Part shown: one piece after another, positions 62,580 through 64,000 of the stretch
How positions within the stretch are numbered: the first letter of the stretch is position 1
Layout of the letters: each line of letters opens with the position of its first letter
Assembly: GCF_001542625.1 (NCBI RefSeq)
Contig: NZ_CP016279.1
Span: 9,300,001 to 9,364,000 of the forward strand
DNA: 64,000 bases
From: Streptomyces griseochromogenes
GTDB lineage: Bacteria; Actinomycetota; Actinomycetes; Streptomycetales; Streptomycetaceae
Reading direction: 5' to 3'
Translations under genes and position numbers: made by a program
The notes under the pieces: model-generated
Database searches by the model: none
Told to the model about the DNA's origin: nothing
Seen by the model: the letters and a program-made list of their open reading frames with translations, nothing else

Positions 62580-64000
62580 GTGCCCGGTGAGAATCTGACC
62601 CGCGACGAGGCCCGGGAGCGGGCCGCCCTGTTGTCCGTGGACGGGTACGAGGTGGCGCTGGACCTGCGCTCCGCCGTCGGCGACGGGGACGGGGACGGGG
62701 AGCCACGCACGTTCCGCTCGGTGACCACGATCAGGTTCCGCTGCAACGAGCCGGGCGCCGCGAGCTTCGCCGATCTGATCGCGCCGAGCGTGACCTCCGT
62801 CTCGCTCAACGGGAAGGACCTGGACCCCGGCGAGGTCTTCGACGGCTCCCGGATCCTCCTGGAGGACCTGGCCGCGGAGAACGAGCTGACGGTCGACGCC
62901 CGGTGCGCCTACTCCCGCACCGGCGAGGGCATGCACCGCTTCGTGGACCCCGAGGACGGCGAGGTCTACCTCTACACGCAGTACGAGCCGGCCGACGCCC
63001 GCCGTGTCTTCGCCAACTTCGAACAGCCGGACCTCAAGGCTCCCTACCGCTTCGAGGTGCAGGCGCCCGAGGGCTGGACGGTGTGGGGCAACGGCGCGGG
63101 CGAGGCCGTCGACGGGGTGTGGCGGTTCGCGGAGACCAAGCCGATCTCGACGTACATCACGTGCGTGGTGGCGGGGCCGTACCACTACGTCACCGATTCC
63201 TACGAGCGGACGTTCGAGGACGGGACGAAGCTGGAGATCCCGCTCGGCGCCCTGTGCCGCAAGGGTCTCGCGCCCTACTTCGACGCCGACGACGTCTTCC
63301 TGGTCACCAAGCAGGGCCTGGACTTCTTCCACGACCACTTCGACTACCCGTACCCGTTCGGGAAGTACGACCAGGCGTTCGTGCCCGAGTACAACCTGGG
63401 CGCGATGGAGAACCCCGGTCTGGTGACCTTCCGCGAGGAGTACATCTTCCGCGGCAAGGTGACCCGGGCGTCCTACGAGGCGCGGGCCAACGTCGTCCTG
63501 CACGAGATGGCACACATGTGGTTCGGCGACCTGGTCACCATGGAGTGGTGGGACGACCTGTGGCTGAAGGAGTCCTTCGCGGACTTCATGGGCACGTTCG
63601 CGAACGTCGGCGCGACCCGCTTCACCGACGCCTGGATCACCTTCGCCAACCGCCGCAAGGCCTGGGCCTACCGCGCGGACCAGTTGCCCTCCACACACCC
63701 GATCACGGCGGACATCCGTGACCTTCAGGACGCGAAGCTGAACTTCGACGGCATCACCTACGCCAAGGGCGCCTCCGTGCTGAAGCAGTTGGTGGCGTAC
63801 GCCGGCGAGGACGCGTTCCTGGAGGGTGCCCGCCGCTACTTCAAGCGGAACGCGTACGGCAACACGCGCCTGGGCGACCTGCTGTCGGTGCTGGCGGAGA
63901 CCAGCGGCCGGGACATGACCGCGTGGTCGCGTTCCTGGCTGCAGACGGCCGGGGTGAACTCCCTGACCCCGCAGGTACTGCTGGACGCCGAGGGCCGGGT
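62580..64000 (+). CDS. pepN: Aminopeptidase N, 5' part (continues past the window)
   Basis: The first 473 codons of an M1 metallopeptidase; the full family length is about 850. GTG 62580 has AAGGAG 8 nt upstream. The exopeptidase motif GAMEN (274-278), zinc site HEMAH (308-312) and third ligand Glu331 (LWLKESFADF) are visible. Cytoplasmic; removes N-terminal residues from peptides, including those released by Clp proteases. The window ends inside the catalytic-to-C-terminal region. Confidence 0.94.
   Translation, partial: MPGENLTRDEARERAALLSVDGYEVALDLRSAVGDGDGDGEPRTFRSVTTIRFRCNEPGAASFADLIAPSVTSVSLNGKDLDPGEVFDGSRILLEDLAAENELTVDARCAYSRTGEGMHRFVDPEDGEVYLYTQYEPADARRVFANFEQPDLKAPYRFEVQAPEGWTVWGNGAGEAVDGVWRFAETKPISTYITCVVAGPYHYVTDSYERTFEDGTKLEIPLGALCRKGLAPYFDADDVFLVTKQGLDFFHDHFDYPYPFGKYDQAFVPEYNLGAMENPGLVTFREEYIFRGKVTRASYEARANVVLHEMAHMWFGDLVTMEWWDDLWLKESFADFMGTFANVGATRFTDAWITFANRRKAWAYRADQLPSTHPITADIRDLQDAKLNFDGITYAKGASVLKQLVAYAGEDAFLEGARRYFKRNAYGNTRLGDLLSVLAETSGRDMTAWSRSWLQTAGVNSLTPQVLLDAEGR

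Noticed and set aside
62441..62809. Extension of the DsbA-like gene to 62809
   Set aside because: It overlaps the start of pepN in antisense, and ATG 62440 has a strong ribosome site.

Overview
The window is a high-GC actinobacterial chromosome segment, almost certainly Streptomyces. Codon third positions are strongly G/C, GTG starts are common, and the gene order through the middle (CYTH/CHAD, rodA, PBP2, mreD, mreC, mreB, ndk, folC, valS, clpX, clpP2, clpP1, tig, tRNA-Pro, tRNA-Gly, rpiB, sodF, pepN) is the conserved Streptomyces mre/clp neighbourhood. No phage, CRISPR array, rRNA or intact insertion sequence was seen.

Layout. 1-3080: a cytochrome P450 electron-transfer cassette on the + strand (3Fe-4S ferredoxin, then a ferredoxin reductase reading in frame into a P450), closed by a hairpin. 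3116-16039: a long minus-strand core block with a small coupled ORF, a radical SAM protein, a CYTH/CHAD protein, the cell-wall elongation set rodA-PBP2-mreD-mreC-mreB, ndk, a DUF4233 membrane protein and folC. 16273-18897: valS. 19035-20024: a proline/glutamine-rich membrane protein. 20157-24729: the ClpXP protease genes and trigger factor. 24912-25219: two tRNAs.

25274-37471 is more accessory: a PQQ-propeller Ser/Thr kinase, a tiny membrane protein, an acyltransferase, a three-gene ABC transporter/HD-hydrolase operon, a PP2C phosphatase, an Eis-like acetyltransferase, an endonuclease VIII-like glycosylase and rpiB. 37719-42594 holds an amino-acid permease, a second Ser/Thr kinase, an LPXTG-type surface protein and bioY.

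42885-50903 is an organosulfur uptake and desulfonation locus: a ROK regulator, then ssuA-, ssuC- and ssuB-like ABC transporter genes, an NtaA/DszA-type flavin monooxygenase, a TauD-type dioxygenase and an amino-acid permease. It carries two short leader ORFs, each beginning about 7 nt after a -10-like hexamer and so possibly leaderless. One has the RRYVDL signature; the other ends in a cysteine-rich tail (SCRTFCC). Each is followed by a hairpin, suggesting cysteine-responsive attenuation. This is the most interesting regulatory signal in the window.

51024-64000: nickel-repressible sodF with a Nur-type box, an MMPL transporter with a two-component system, and a carbohydrate-acid/polyol locus. 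That locus has two FGGY kinases, a DeoR regulator, a 2-hydroxyacid dehydrogenase, a histidine phosphatase and a 63-codon remnant of a sugar ABC ATPase wedged between overlapping start/stop codons. A DsbA-like thioredoxin-fold protein and the first 473 codons of pepN close the window.
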